Shown here: in pieces, positions 24,056 to 34,843 of the stretch
Position numbering within the stretch: the stretch's first letter is position 1
Layout: every line of letters begins with the position of its first letter
NCBI GenBank assembly: GCA_028641055.1
Contig: CM054062.1
Location: forward strand, 13,304,826 to 13,368,825
Direction of reading: 5' to 3'
Length of the DNA stretch: 64,000 nt
Source of the DNA: Alopecurus myosuroides
Taxonomy: Eukaryota; Streptophyta; Magnoliopsida; Poales; Poaceae
The notes under the pieces: model-generated
What the model was told of the DNA's origin: nothing
What the model saw: the letters and a program-made list of their open reading frames with translations, nothing else
Databases searched by the model: none
Made by a program: the position numbers and the translations under genes

Positions 24056-24519
24056 TGTTCCAAGATCAGGTTTCCCAGAAGGGGTAGCCATCTCTCTGGG
24101 ATAAACAGCGAGGAAGGAAAACGTGGGGGAGCGCTTTGGGGCGAGGACAGGGTGTTTACCCAGGTTCAGGTTATCCGGAGAGGCTCCCTACTTCCTTCAA
24201 ATAAACTATGACGGCGATGACGGACACAGATTACAATTGCATAGGGCAGATTAGGTGTATCACTCGAATCTGCCTTGGGGTTTCTCCCGTACGCCCTTAT
24301 ATAGATAGCCGAATCAGGGCATACAGGAACACAAACCGTACACTAGCGTAAGCCTACCAATTTACGGTCATCCATCCCCTAAGGGCGCATATGGGCTTCA
24401 AGTACGCCATTGCAGATGCATTCCTACGCTTCGTCCTTTATGGGCCTCAGTCTTTGGGCCTGCCCTTTAGGACCGGCTTCTGGATGCCGGCAGATACCCC
24501 ATTCTGGATATCTCCGACA
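24056..24519 (-). repeat. Tat-2 3' LTR
   Basis: About 464 bp, plus-strand start tgttccaagatcagg and end tctccgaca, followed by a purine-rich tract on the minus strand (tagggGctac, about 24520-24530). On the minus strand ctatctatataagg (about 24294-24306) is its TATA box. No second copy exists in the window. Confidence 0.7.
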
Positions 24520-24901
24520 GTAGCCCCTAGGAAGGCTAAGGAACTTATTTTCGGCATTGGGTTTTCACCAAAACTTGGACGGCGAAAATCGGCTCCTAAG
24601 TCTTCCCCCTTTCTCATTGTCAAACTTGAACAAAATCCGCCATCCAGAAAAGACAAATCTTCTTCGTAAAGTTTCCCTTGCACATGCGTTTCCATTTCGA
24701 GTAGAGAGAAAACGGCCAGAGCATAATCATAGGAACATTAACACCATAGAAACATCATCAAATGATGGTTCCTTCTATTTAGGCACATTAATCGAGGATC
24801 CCTTCTTCCACAACGGTCACTAGCGTGACACGCGGTCAAATCGTGCCACGCGGCGCGCATCGAGGTACACGACCGTTAGGGCCGAGATAGCCGTCCATGG
24901 C

Positions 24902-24909
24902 TATATAAA
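24902..24909 (+). promoter_or_regulatory. TATA box for the Tat-2 antisense gene
   Basis: tatataaa on the plus strand, about 150 bp before the first ATG (25057) of the antisense gene and followed by a C/T-rich leader. The equivalent site exists in Tat-1 at 34673. Confidence 0.55.
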
Positions 24910-25056
24910 CCCTCACGGACGCCCCTTTTTCTCTTCTTCTCCACTCGCTTCCTTCCATTTCCACTTCCTTCACGCCTGAGCTCTCTCTCTCGTACTACGA
25001 ACGCACATCGACCTAAAGTTCCAAAAGAGAAAACTACAGTGATCTCCTTGAGCGAA

Positions 25057-28000
25057 ATGGACTCTGGAGATCTTCATTCCGGCGATGACAGGAGCGTCGT
25101 GGAGGGTGTTCCTTCCATGGTAGCCGCGCCGGCGGCGACGGCTTTCGGCAAGGCTCATCTCTCGCCTCCCACGGCGCCCGCGGCGTACCCACTGCCTGGC
25201 GTCTCCTCTCACTCAACCTCTGCCCCTTCCGCGTCCACAACTGAAAAGGGGAAGGCAAAAGTGGCGGATGACACCGCCCCGGTGGAGCTCGACGCCGGCG
25301 GTGAAGACGACGACGGGACTAGGGAAGAAAGTGCCTCCGGGTATTGGCTTCCCTGCTTCGTGAATACGGAAGATCTGCAACGATACAAAGACGCCGGATT
25401 TCTTCCGAGGAAGAAATGGCGGAGCGCGGAAGGAGATTCCGACCCTAGGCCATGGGACGTCGAACGCGTCGTTCTGCTGTCCCACATTCAGCGTGGGTTA
25501 GGATTTCCGCCCTCTGATTTCTTTCTCTCCCTTCTAGAGTACTACGACGTTCAGCCTCATAACCTGACGCCGAATGCCATTTTGTACGTTTCCGCTTTTC
25601 AAGCCCTCTTTGAGGGTTATTTGGGAATAGCCCCTAGTTTAGATTTTTTTTCAAGTATTGTTTTTACGTGAGGAGAGAGCCAGACGGCGAAGGGGGTTGA
25701 AGGTCTGTGGGACTATCAACCTCAACCTTCGCCGAAAGAGGGAGCTTTGATTTCCCAAAGTTCCCAAATCCGAGTCTGTGAAACACTAGCCGTCCATGTT
25801 TTTCTACGTGGAAGATGTGCCCTTCCCGAAGAAGGCTACGGGGTGTCCGCCGTTCATCAACGGCACGACGACCCCAAAGGACAGCTGGAAGGAGGACGCC
25901 GTCCGGACGCTTCCGGCAAACCTAGAGAAGATTATGCACCGGATCACCGGGCACACAATGGCAGATCCTGAACTCAGCGGGGCGGATACGGTCCTTTGTT
26001 GGTTCGTTCGCAGGATCTAGCCTCTCGCACATCGGGAAGGCAAACTGATGTGCGAGTACGCGGGGACGTCGGATCCTCTGCGGTGCACTCCGTTGTCGCT
26101 CGATTTGTCGGAGCTCAAGTCCTCCGTCAATCATCTCATCAGCATCCGGGGCCAGTACAGCGAGCTGGTGCCCATGTATTCAGCGGGAAATCGGCCCCCC
26201 GCTGTAAGTATTTTTCTTTCCTTACTTTTGCATTTTGTTTGGTCATTGGTTATAATCTAACATGTGTTTGCCAAATTTGTTTGCAGTTTGCCGAACTTCT
26301 GGACGAACATCTCTGCTCCCCAGGGGATTTAGTAGCAAAGAAAAAGCGAAAGGAAAAGGCGTCTTCTGGCGTCCTGGAGCCAACCAGGGATATACGCAAG
26401 CGGTCGCGCACCATCCCTTAAGGTGCCCAGGTTATAAACCTGTAAGGGGCCAGTGTTGGTTCCTCCAAGTAAGTTTCTCGCCCTTTTCCATTGACCTTTA
26501 ACTTTTTTGCCTTTTGGCTTCCCCTCCTTTGCTCTTTTTGCCATTGTTTGTCTTATTTCTTCTTTTCTCTCCTTCTAGGCTTCAGCCTGTTTCTCTGAAA
26601 GGCCGAAGGAAGTTTCTGGCCGGAAGAAAAAATCCGCCGAGAACGTCCCTGTGATCCTGGATCACATGCCGTACGTTGATCCGATGGAGGCAGAGCCCAG
26701 CCAGCTAGAGGCCTCTACTGGAGAGGACTTGGAAAGGGCGGGGCATCCGGGACGAGCCCAATTCGTCAAAGCGGGAAGACGATGGGCTGTCCGGCTTCTG
26801 GGGATCTTGCACGTCCCAGGGTCAAGGAAGAGGTTTTCGACGAGGATGACAGAGTCATTCCGGCGTATGAGCACTTGCTCGTGCCTGCCCTGCTTCTAAA
26901 AGCCAACAAGGTGTCGACCAACTCATACATCTACCGGGATAGCTTCACGTTTCGCCCCGAAGGAGTGATGGACGAGGGGTTTGGCTTCCCCGAAAGCCAG
27001 TTCCAGCGGTATAGCAAAGATTTCCTTGAAGTGCTGGGACGCGTCCGTCATATGAACACGCCAACATCCTTACCCCTAGCCCCCGATTAATTTTTCAAAC
27101 ATTTTGTCAGATAGCGTAAGTGCCCAAGGGTGTTGACTTTTGTTTTGTTTTGTGTCCTAGAAGACGACGGAGCAGGCAAACTCGGAGGTGTTTTCCGCTT
27201 TGACAGAAAGCAACAAGAAAATGCGGGAGATGGTTAAGCTGGTGAAGAACAAAAACCAGCAACATTCCGATCTTTAAAAGGAGATGGAGAATAATAAAGG
27301 TTAGTCTCTTATTCCGTCTTTCCACTTGTGATTTTTGTCTTTCGGCTTTTTCTCAAAATCTGAGTTTTGTCATTCTTGTTTATTCTGATTCCAAGTTTTT
27401 ACTTATCTCCTTCTGCTTTTAGCCATTATTGAATCCACGAAGGAGGCTCTCATCAGTGCCAGTAATGCACAAAGGATTGCGCTCTGAGAATCTTCGCCTT
27501 GCGAAGGATTTGGCGAAATCCAATAAGGATCTTGCACTTTGCATGAAATCCCTTCGCGAGGCAGAGAACAAAATGGCGGAGCAAGCGTTCCAGGCTGCCA
27601 AGGACGCTAAAGCCATCCGGGACCTCCAGAAGAAGCTGGGGGATGCCCTGGACGATCTCAGGGTCCTAGACACTGAGCTACTCAGTAAGTTTTCTGTCGA
27701 AACCTCATTTTTGGCTTTGCACTATTTACCTTTTGCTGTTTTTGCCTACCAACAAGTTTTTTCTTTTTCCCATAGAGGACGAGGACAAGACCAAGTCCCG
27801 GATTGATAACATCCGGGCTTTTGCTGAGTACTTTGTAGGCATCCAGGCAGCCAAGGAGAGGGTTGTTTCTAAATTTCTCCCTGGCAAACAGCTGGAGCGT
27901 GTCACAGAGCTTCCGGATGCTCTGGATGCCGCTGTTAAGGCTCATGACGGCCTCCTGCGTTCAGCTGCCCGTGGTGGAGCAAAGATGACATTTGGCCTTT

Positions 28001-28230
28001 TTGCTGCCATTACGTGGACGCTGAGTACTGGCGCTTGGCCAATGGCGTCCCAACCTTACTCTCTTCCTAGCGCGTCGAGGAGTTGTTCGACTCCGTCAAA
28101 GGATACGCCACGAAGATTGCTGGAATGGTGTCTATTGGGACTTTCTTCCCGGAAGAGGAAGTTCCCAAGACCCCGGAAGATACGGGCGCGCCCGACAAAG
28201 ACGACGACGATGATGATAGCCAGGAGTAGG
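25057..28230 (+). pseudogene. Tat-2 antisense gene (putative gypsy-type 'Transposase_28' family), decayed
   Basis: On the strand opposite gag-pol. From ATG 25057 the protein has a Ser/Ala-rich N-terminus and then the family's conserved block (PRPWDVERVVLLSHIQRGLG, FPPSDFFLSLLEYYDVQPHNL, AILYVSAFQALFEGYLGI). The frame breaks at a T-run near 25650 and resumes (YVEDVPFPKKATG). Likely GT-AG introns remain, for example cgct|gtaagt at about 26201 with ttgcag before tttgccgaac at 26286. Later exons encode lysine-rich and coiled-coil segments (27429-27690, 27780-28000) and an Asp-rich C-terminus (28190-28225). It is homologous in layout to the intact gene of Tat-1. The role of this family is unknown. 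Confidence 0.75.
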
Positions 28231-28894
28231 CCCTCCGAGGCAAAAGATAGAATTTTTTTGCATTATCTTGTAGTTTGAAATCTTTTGTAATGCCAAACCT
28301 ATTTGGTGCTCTTTTGCAAAGATAAATGCAAAGTTATACTTTGGTCTTCCAATTTTTCCTTTGTATTTTTATCATACTGCTTTCTGGCAATGCTTGCTTC
28401 CGGCTTTCGAGTTATCCGATAATGATGGGCCTTAGTTTTTCGGCATTGGGCAATCCTTAAAGCCGGAATCATCTCTCCAGGCAACATGGTAAATACCAAT
28501 CTGTCTAAACCCGGATTCGTGAGCCGTTCCTTAGGGCCCGTAATGCCTAATCGACAATCCAACACATTTTTGCAATCAAACAAAGCTCTTAAAGTCGAAA
28601 AAGAAAACTTAAGCATTAAGCCGTTTATGGGCAAAAGAGATATCAGATTTATAATCACGAGCACGCATGCAAAATTCGTGTTATATGAAAAATTGGGATT
28701 ATGAAGAGGATTGAAGTTCATGCACAAACATCAAGTTGGCAAAAAATCCAGCTATGTTTATTTCATGATCGCAAATGGTGTTCAACAGAGGATTTTGACT
28801 AAGAATAAAAGAGACGTAACTGCTGGATGCTCCAGGGTCTTTTGGTCTCTTCTAATTTGTCATTCAGGTGTCTCTTTCTTTTGCGACCTTTTTA
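28231..28894. other. Tat-2 spacer between convergent antisense gene and pol
   Basis: AT-rich, no coding pattern. It would hold the 3' ends of two converging transcripts. Confidence 0.5.
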
Positions 28895-30779
28895 TGTATC
28901 CCAGATATCTATCAGGTAATACGATCCATTCTTCATATCCTTACGAATGACGAATGCTCCTTCCCAAACAGGGGCTAGCTTGTTCTTCTTTTGCTGTACC
29001 AATCTTAGCACTAAGTCTCCTTCCCGGAAGGCTCGTGATTTTACCTTGCGGATGGGGTATCTTTGCATGTTTCGTTGTTAAATGGCATATTTTTGTAGCA
29101 CGTTTCCTCTTTCCTATTCCAGGAGATCTAACGCGTTGTGATGCGATTCTTCTGCATCTTCTTCCATGCAAGCTTGTACTCATGGAGAATCATGCAGGAT
29201 GTCGGTAGGTAATATTGCTTCTGCTCCATATACTAAGAAAAACGGCGTTTGGCCTGTTGATCTGTTTGGCATTGTTCTTATGCTCCATAAGACGGATGGA
29301 AGTTCTTCTACCCATGCCCCAGATGCTCTGTGTAGGGGCGCTTCTAGCCTTGGACAATTGGGCTCTTCATTAGCTCTGCTTGTCCATTTGACCGTGGATG
29401 CGCGACAAAGGCTAAATCTAGCCGGATTCCGCCGCCTTCACAGTACTTGGCTAGCTCACCTACGGCAAAGTTTGTTTCATTGTCCATGATTATGCTGCAC
29501 GAGGCGCCAAATTGCATGACTATGTCAATGACAAAATTTCTGGCTGTTACCCCATCCAGCTTTTTGATGGGTTTTGCTTCTACCCACTTGATGTATTTAC
29601 CCATCGCTACTAGGAGGTGTGTTGGCCCTCCTCTTGCCATATTGAATGGTCCCATCATGTCCAGTCCCCAGACCGCAAACGGTCAGGTTATGGGTATGGT
29701 TTTCAGGGCTTGGGCTTGCAAGTTCGTCTGTTTGGCGAATAGTTGGCATCCCAGATAGCGTTTCACCATCTCTTCTGCGTCTGCCTTGGCGGTAAGCCAG
29801 AAATATCCTAGACGGAAAGCTTTGTTCACCAGGCTTTTGGAATGGGCGTGGTGTCCACAGTCTCCTCTGTGTATTTCCTCGAGGATTTCTCTTCCTTCTT
29901 CTAGATTGATGCATCGTAAGAATACGCTAGATGTGCTTCTCTTGTGCAACTTTCCGCCAATGGCACAATATCCTTTGCAACGCCGGACGAGCTGCCTTTG
30001 TTCAACGTCCGTGCTGCCATCTGGGAATTTATGATTTACTAAGAACTCTATGTATGGCTTTGTCCAATCCGGGGTTACGGTGATGATGTCCACTGATGAT
30101 GATATCAATGGGTAGTCCACGTCTCCGCCTTTAATGGATGGTGCCCTTAGAGGCTCCAGGAAGATGCCAGGAGGTAACTCCTTGCGTTCGGAACCCATCC
30201 TTGCCAAAGCGTCTACGACCCAATTTTCTTTGCGTTTGATATGCTTGACCTCGAGTCCGAGGAAGAAGATGGCGAATTCGTCCACCGTTCTTCTACATTC
30301 TGCCATAATGGGGCTGTTGGCGTCCCATGTTTGATCCAATTGGTGTTGAACCAGAGCTGAATCACCATAACATAGCACCCATTGGGCGCCAATGTCTTTT
30401 GCGATGTGCAAGCCATGCAGGAGAGCTTCATATTCTGCCACGTTGTTTGAGGCATTGAAGTGAATTTGTAGTACATAGCTCATAGTTTCGCCCGTTGGGG
30501 ATTTAAGGACTACTCCAGCCCCCGAGCCCTCTTTCATTTTGGACCCGTCAAAGTGTAAGATCCAACAGGGGGTTACGGGACGACTGTTGTGTCCATGTCT
30601 TCCGTCCAATCTGCAATAAAATCCGCCAAAACCTGGGATTTTATTCCTGTCCGGGGTTGGTAGTTTATATCAAACGCCGCTAGTTTGATGCCCCATTTGG
30701 CTACTCTTCATATAGCATCTGCGTTATTGACTATATCCCTTAGTGGTGCTTTACTAACACTATTATCGAATGGCCTTGG
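28895..30779 (-). pseudogene. Tat-2 pol fragment: RNase H and integrase
   Basis: Minus strand. RNase H begins WILHFDGSKMKEGSGAGVVL with NNVAEYEALLHGL and CYGDSALV. The integrase zinc-binding H2C2 region follows (HRGDCGHHAHSKSLVNKAFR ... YLGCQLFA), then the integrase core in a shifted frame (29658-29344: IMDNETNFAVGEL, AHPRSNGQAE) and a C-terminal segment (EGDLVLRLVQ, LAPVWEGAFVI) ending near 28895. The catalytic TDNG has become MDNE and frames are broken. The N-terminal half of pol is at 54220-55450, on the other side of Copia-2. Confidence 0.9.
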
Positions 30780-32110
30780 TGTTGGAACGCGTAGAGATAA
30801 ACGAAAACTTTTTCCTACGCGGTACTTCCAAGATCTAGCCGAGGTAGAAGGCCACGATGATTACAACTAGACGCGCGGTTGCGGATTATCGGTGAAGCGC
30901 GTCGGGGCAGTGCAGTCCCACGATCCGGTCCGGCCGATCCAATCCCTCGAACGTCGAAGTGCTGAACGTACAACACCTCTGCCGGTATCCACACGTACGA
31001 GGAGGAGCTCCGACAGCAGACTGCTAGGTCTGGTGCGACGGCTGGACTGAGTGGGGCTAGGGTTCCCAACGCATGGGAGAGTGGACTAACGTGCCCGCTG
31101 GGCAACCTGCGCCCCTCTTTATATAGCGTATGGTAATGGGCTTCACAACACTTGTGGCCCATTCCCTCTGTGAGTCCGACTCACAAAACCAGTCCATTTC
31201 CGGTTCGGGTCCAACCCGACCAATACTTGCTCCCGCTCTTAAGTGTGCGACCCTGCAGGCTCATGGCGACTTGGACACGATTGGAGTCCAACTCCCAATC
31301 GATCAATCGGTAGCGGCTCCTAGCAGAACGTGCCGACTCCCAAGTACCATTGAGTCATGACGACATACCATTCAATGTGATATTCATCTTAGTCCCTTTT
31401 GCCTCATGATATACCTTGTCGAGCTATAGGCGATTTATCGTCATCCCTTAAATAGCTCAACTCTCTTCTCGATCTGTGACATGTGATTCATCTGACTAAC
31501 TCTTAGTCAACCGACACAGTTAACACTTAACTGAGTCGCGCATGGCCATGCTTCCTGAATCATATCACTCGAGAGGGCCCAGAGAATATCTCTCCATTCG
31601 GAGGGGCAAAATCCCATATTGATTATCCACATCACGCAGCTTGCTTCTCATTCGACCCGAACTCTTCCTTTATAGTTGCCTTGTCACAGAACAACGTTTG
31701 ACAGAACCTAAGTCGGTGATCCACAACTCGGATTGTGCGACAACCTCAGGTCTAAGGATTACATTGATTGCGACATGCAAATGACGACTTGATCGTTGCA
31801 TCTCAATGTGGGTCAGTCCGACTTGCTAAACTCTTTAGCCAAGTCCGTGAACGTTGGAATAACATCACCATGCCCATGACAAGTGGAACCGTGTCATCAG
31901 CCAACACTCACATTAGTCTAGGGTGTGTGTCCAGCACAACCTAAATGACCAAGGACAATTTAGTATGAACAACATGAATATATAGTTCCACAATCGAATC
32001 ACATATTCAATGACATATATCAGATGTTCAAAACAAGGACAACTTAATAACTTTATGAATACAATGGGAATTACATCATATATGATTGCCTCTAGGGCAT
32101 ATTCCCAACA
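30780..32110 (-). repeat. Copia-2 3' LTR
   Basis: Plus-strand start tgttggaacgcgtagagata and end catattcccaaca. On the minus strand cgctatataaagag (about 31113-31127) is the TATA box. The adjacent 32111-32123 is purine-rich on the minus strand (aagtgggagac), the likely polypurine tract. Confidence 0.95.
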
Positions 32111-32145
32111 GTCTCCCACTTGCACTAGAGTCAATCATCCTGGCA

Positions 32146-33162
32146 TCATATGCCTAGGCATCGAATGCCCATGCCTCTCGTGTGCGCCTCATGCTTAGGC
32201 TGTGGTAGCGCCTTTGTCAACGGATCTGCAATGTTTGCATCCGTGTGTACTTTGCATAACTTGATATCACCTTGTTCGACAAACTGGCGAATGAGGTGGT
32301 ACCGCATGAGTATATGTTTGTTCTTCTGGTGTTGTCTAGGTTCCTTGGCCTGTGCGATAGCACCATTGTTGTCACAATATACGTCCAAAGGATTGGACGC
32401 GCCCTGAACCACACCAAGATCAATCAGGAGGTTTCTGATCCAAACAGCTTCCTTTGCCGCCTCTGAGGCAGCAATATACTCAGCCTCTGTTGTAGATGCA
32501 GACACCGTATCTTGCTTGGAACTCTTCCAGCTCACAGCCCCTCCGTTCATCACGAACACGTATCCAGATTGCGAACGAGAATCACCTGAGTCGGTGAGAT
32601 AACTCGCATCCGTGTAACCCTTTACACTGAATTCCTCATCACCTCCATAAACTAGGAACATTTCCTTAGTATTTCTCAAATACTTAAGGATATTTTTAAC
32701 CGCTGCCCACTGGGCTTCGCCAGGGTCAGCCTGGTATCTGCTCGTAACACTTAGAGCATAGGAAACATCTGGCCTAGTACAAATCATGGCATACATGATG
32801 GATCCGATTGCCGAAGCATACGGGATCACACTCATCCGACTTCGCTCATCAGTTGTCGAAGGACACTGAGTCTTGCTAAGTTTTATGCCATGGGACATCG
32901 GTAAGAATCCCTTCTTGGACTCTTCCATTTTGAATTTCTTCAAAACCTTGTCCAGATAAGTACTCTGACTCAATCCAATGAGCCGCCTTGATCTATCTCT
33001 ATAGATCCTGATTCCTAATATGTAAGTTGCCTCACCCAAATCCTTCATTGAGAAACTCCTTTCCAATGAGTCTTTGGTTTCTTGCAACATCATGACATCA
33101 TTTCCAATCAGTAATATGTCATCCACATATAAGATTAGAAAGTTCACTTTGCTCCCACTAAA
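32146..33162 (-). pseudogene. Copia-2 pol, C-terminal half: RT end and RNase H
   Basis: An uninterrupted 333-codon frame plus a few codons up to the Tat-1 LTR. It starts within the RT just before the catalytic motif, LILYVDDILLIGNDV, continues with SMKDLGEATYILGI and the MYAMICTRPDVSYAL block, and then has the Copia RNase H (KGYTDASYLTDSGDSRSQSG, SASTTEAEYIAASEAAKEA, VYCDNNGAIAQAKEP). It ends at a natural stop 35 bp before the LTR. It is intact as sequence but separated from its N-terminal half by 15.4 kb. Confidence 0.9.
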
Positions 33163-33167
33163 CTTCT

Positions 33168-34079
33168 TGTCGTGGTGGTGTCACGGCAGATGCCATAGGA
33201 TGGCTAAAGTTGTGGGGACGATGGACGCTGGAGGTATTCGGGGAGGGATCACGCGACGAGTAGACGCGTGAGGTAAGAACAACACACTGCGAACAACACG
33301 ATCTACCCAGGTTCAGGGCCCTCGTGAGGAGGTAAAACCCCTACTCCTGCCTCTCTATGTGTATTATGATGTTTCTCCGAGTAGCCACAGTACAAAAGAT
33401 ATCTCTACCGAGTAGCCTCTCGCTCCTCTCCGGGTAGAGCTAGGTCAAGAACTTAGGGTTTCTAGGATGAGAGTGTAGTCTCTCATGAGCATGAGTGTGA
33501 GCGTGCCTCGCGCAGGAGGCGGCTGGGCACCTTATATACGCGATGCCCAGCCGGATACGTCCAAATACGAACAAGTGTCGACATAGTGTGCACACTGTCC
33601 TTCTTCCGGGTTCCCGCTGACAGCTTTGGCACCCAGCCTTGGCTTCATCCGGAAAGTCGTTGGGCAAAACTAGGAGACAGGCGGCTAATCACTGTACCTA
33701 GGCACAGAGTAGACCCCCCATATCCTGCCACAGCATGCTCCCATGCTGTCACTGTCAGGCACGTCGTCCCCAAATGAACAGTAGTTCGCATGCCGCCAAG
33801 TACGGACCCAGGATACGCGGGATCCTGTGTCAGAACGGCTCCTTTGACTTTCTGGCCGAGTAGGTTCCCGCCAATTGTTCCCGCCAATTGTACTCGGGTC
33901 AACCTTCTACCCGAAAGGATAGAACTTGCTTGATTTCTCCTTCTGGTCATCTTGAGGTGAGACCGAGTAGCAGTCGACCGGGTAGCGAGTACCAGGTAGT
34001 CGGCTACTCGACCGAACCTCCCTTCTGCAAGCTGCCTTTACCACCTGTCTTTACCCTACTCGGGGGTAACCCCGCGACA
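33168..34079 (-). repeat. Tat-1 3' LTR
   Basis: Plus-strand start tgtcgtggtggtgtcacggc, end taaccccgcgaca. The TATA box on the minus strand is gtatataagg at 33531-33540. The word ccgagtag/ctactcgg recurs about ten times. Confidence 0.97.
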
Positions 34080-34672
34080 GCAGTCCCCGAAGCTGGTTGA
34101 GTCTTGCGAATTTGTTCACTAGGCTCATCCAGCTTAAAAACCAATCTTTTGCATCTCAGCCCTTGAACCTCAAGATGCCGAGAAGAACCTCCGAGTAGCT
34201 GTCTAGAAAGTACCTTGACTGTTCTCTCTTCCGAGTAACACTTGCTTTCTACTCCGTAGCCGAGTAAAAAGACTCATGGAAAGTACCTTGGGTTTCCTCT
34301 CTTCCAAGTATCACTTGCTTTCTACTCTGTAACCGAGTAAAAAGACTTAGAGAATTTTCTGGAATCGAGCCGTTGCGGCACAGAGCACAATCCAGCCCTT
34401 CGCGCAGCAACTGCCCACGTGTCAAGCATCCAAGACCTTGTCGTTTCGTTGCCCAGGACACGACCTGCCACGCGTCCAGTTTCCACGCAGTGGGCCCACC
34501 GGCCGTCGTGTCCCATCAAGTGCAGTTATGGGCCACGATTCGGTGGTGGGATCCAATGCGGCCGTTACGCGCGCAACCTGCGCTTGTGTGCGTTTCTAAC
34601 CGGCCACAGGATCCACCACATGCCACAATTGATCCCACTCCCACGATGGTAACGGAAGATCCGCAGAGGAGA
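34080..34672. other. Tat-1 region between LTR and antisense gene (putative promoter)
   Basis: No coding frame on the minus strand. It contains a 73-bp tandem duplication (34208-34353) and leads into the TATA box of the plus-strand gene. An open frame on the plus strand runs through it (34373 onward) but starts upstream of the TATA box and has no recognised domain before 34844. Confidence 0.6.
34208..34353 (+). repeat. 73-bp tandem duplication upstream of antisense gene
   Basis: Two copies, each starting aagtacctt and containing acttgctttctact and ccgagtaaaaagact; about 85-90% alike by eye. Confidence 0.85.
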
Positions 34673-34680
34673 TATAAATA
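34673..34680 (+). promoter_or_regulatory. TATA box of the Tat-1 antisense gene
   Basis: tataaata in gagatataaatacccccc, about 170 bp before ATG 34844 and followed by a C/T-rich leader. Its spacing and context resemble a plant polymerase II core promoter, independent of the LTR. Confidence 0.65.
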
Positions 34681-34843
34681 CCCCCCTGGCAATTTCCTTT
34701 TCCCCTTCCTCGCACTTTTCCTCCTTCGTCTCCTGCGCTTCTCCGCCACCGTGCTCTCCGCCGCCGCGCTAGCTCTCGCGCCGCCGCGAAACCAATCTCT
34801 CCACCAAATCCCTCAACACCTCCCACTCCCCCCACCCGCAGCA

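Noticed and set aside
33440..33950. Open frames in the Tat-1 LTRs (repeated at 47895-48405) as genes
   Set aside because: They are identical in both LTRs because the LTRs are copies; no motif and they cross the promoter region.
34373..34843. Upstream extension of the antisense ORF as extra protein sequence
   Set aside because: It begins upstream of the TATA box, overlaps the 73-bp duplication, and has no motif. ATG 34844 after the leader is the better start.
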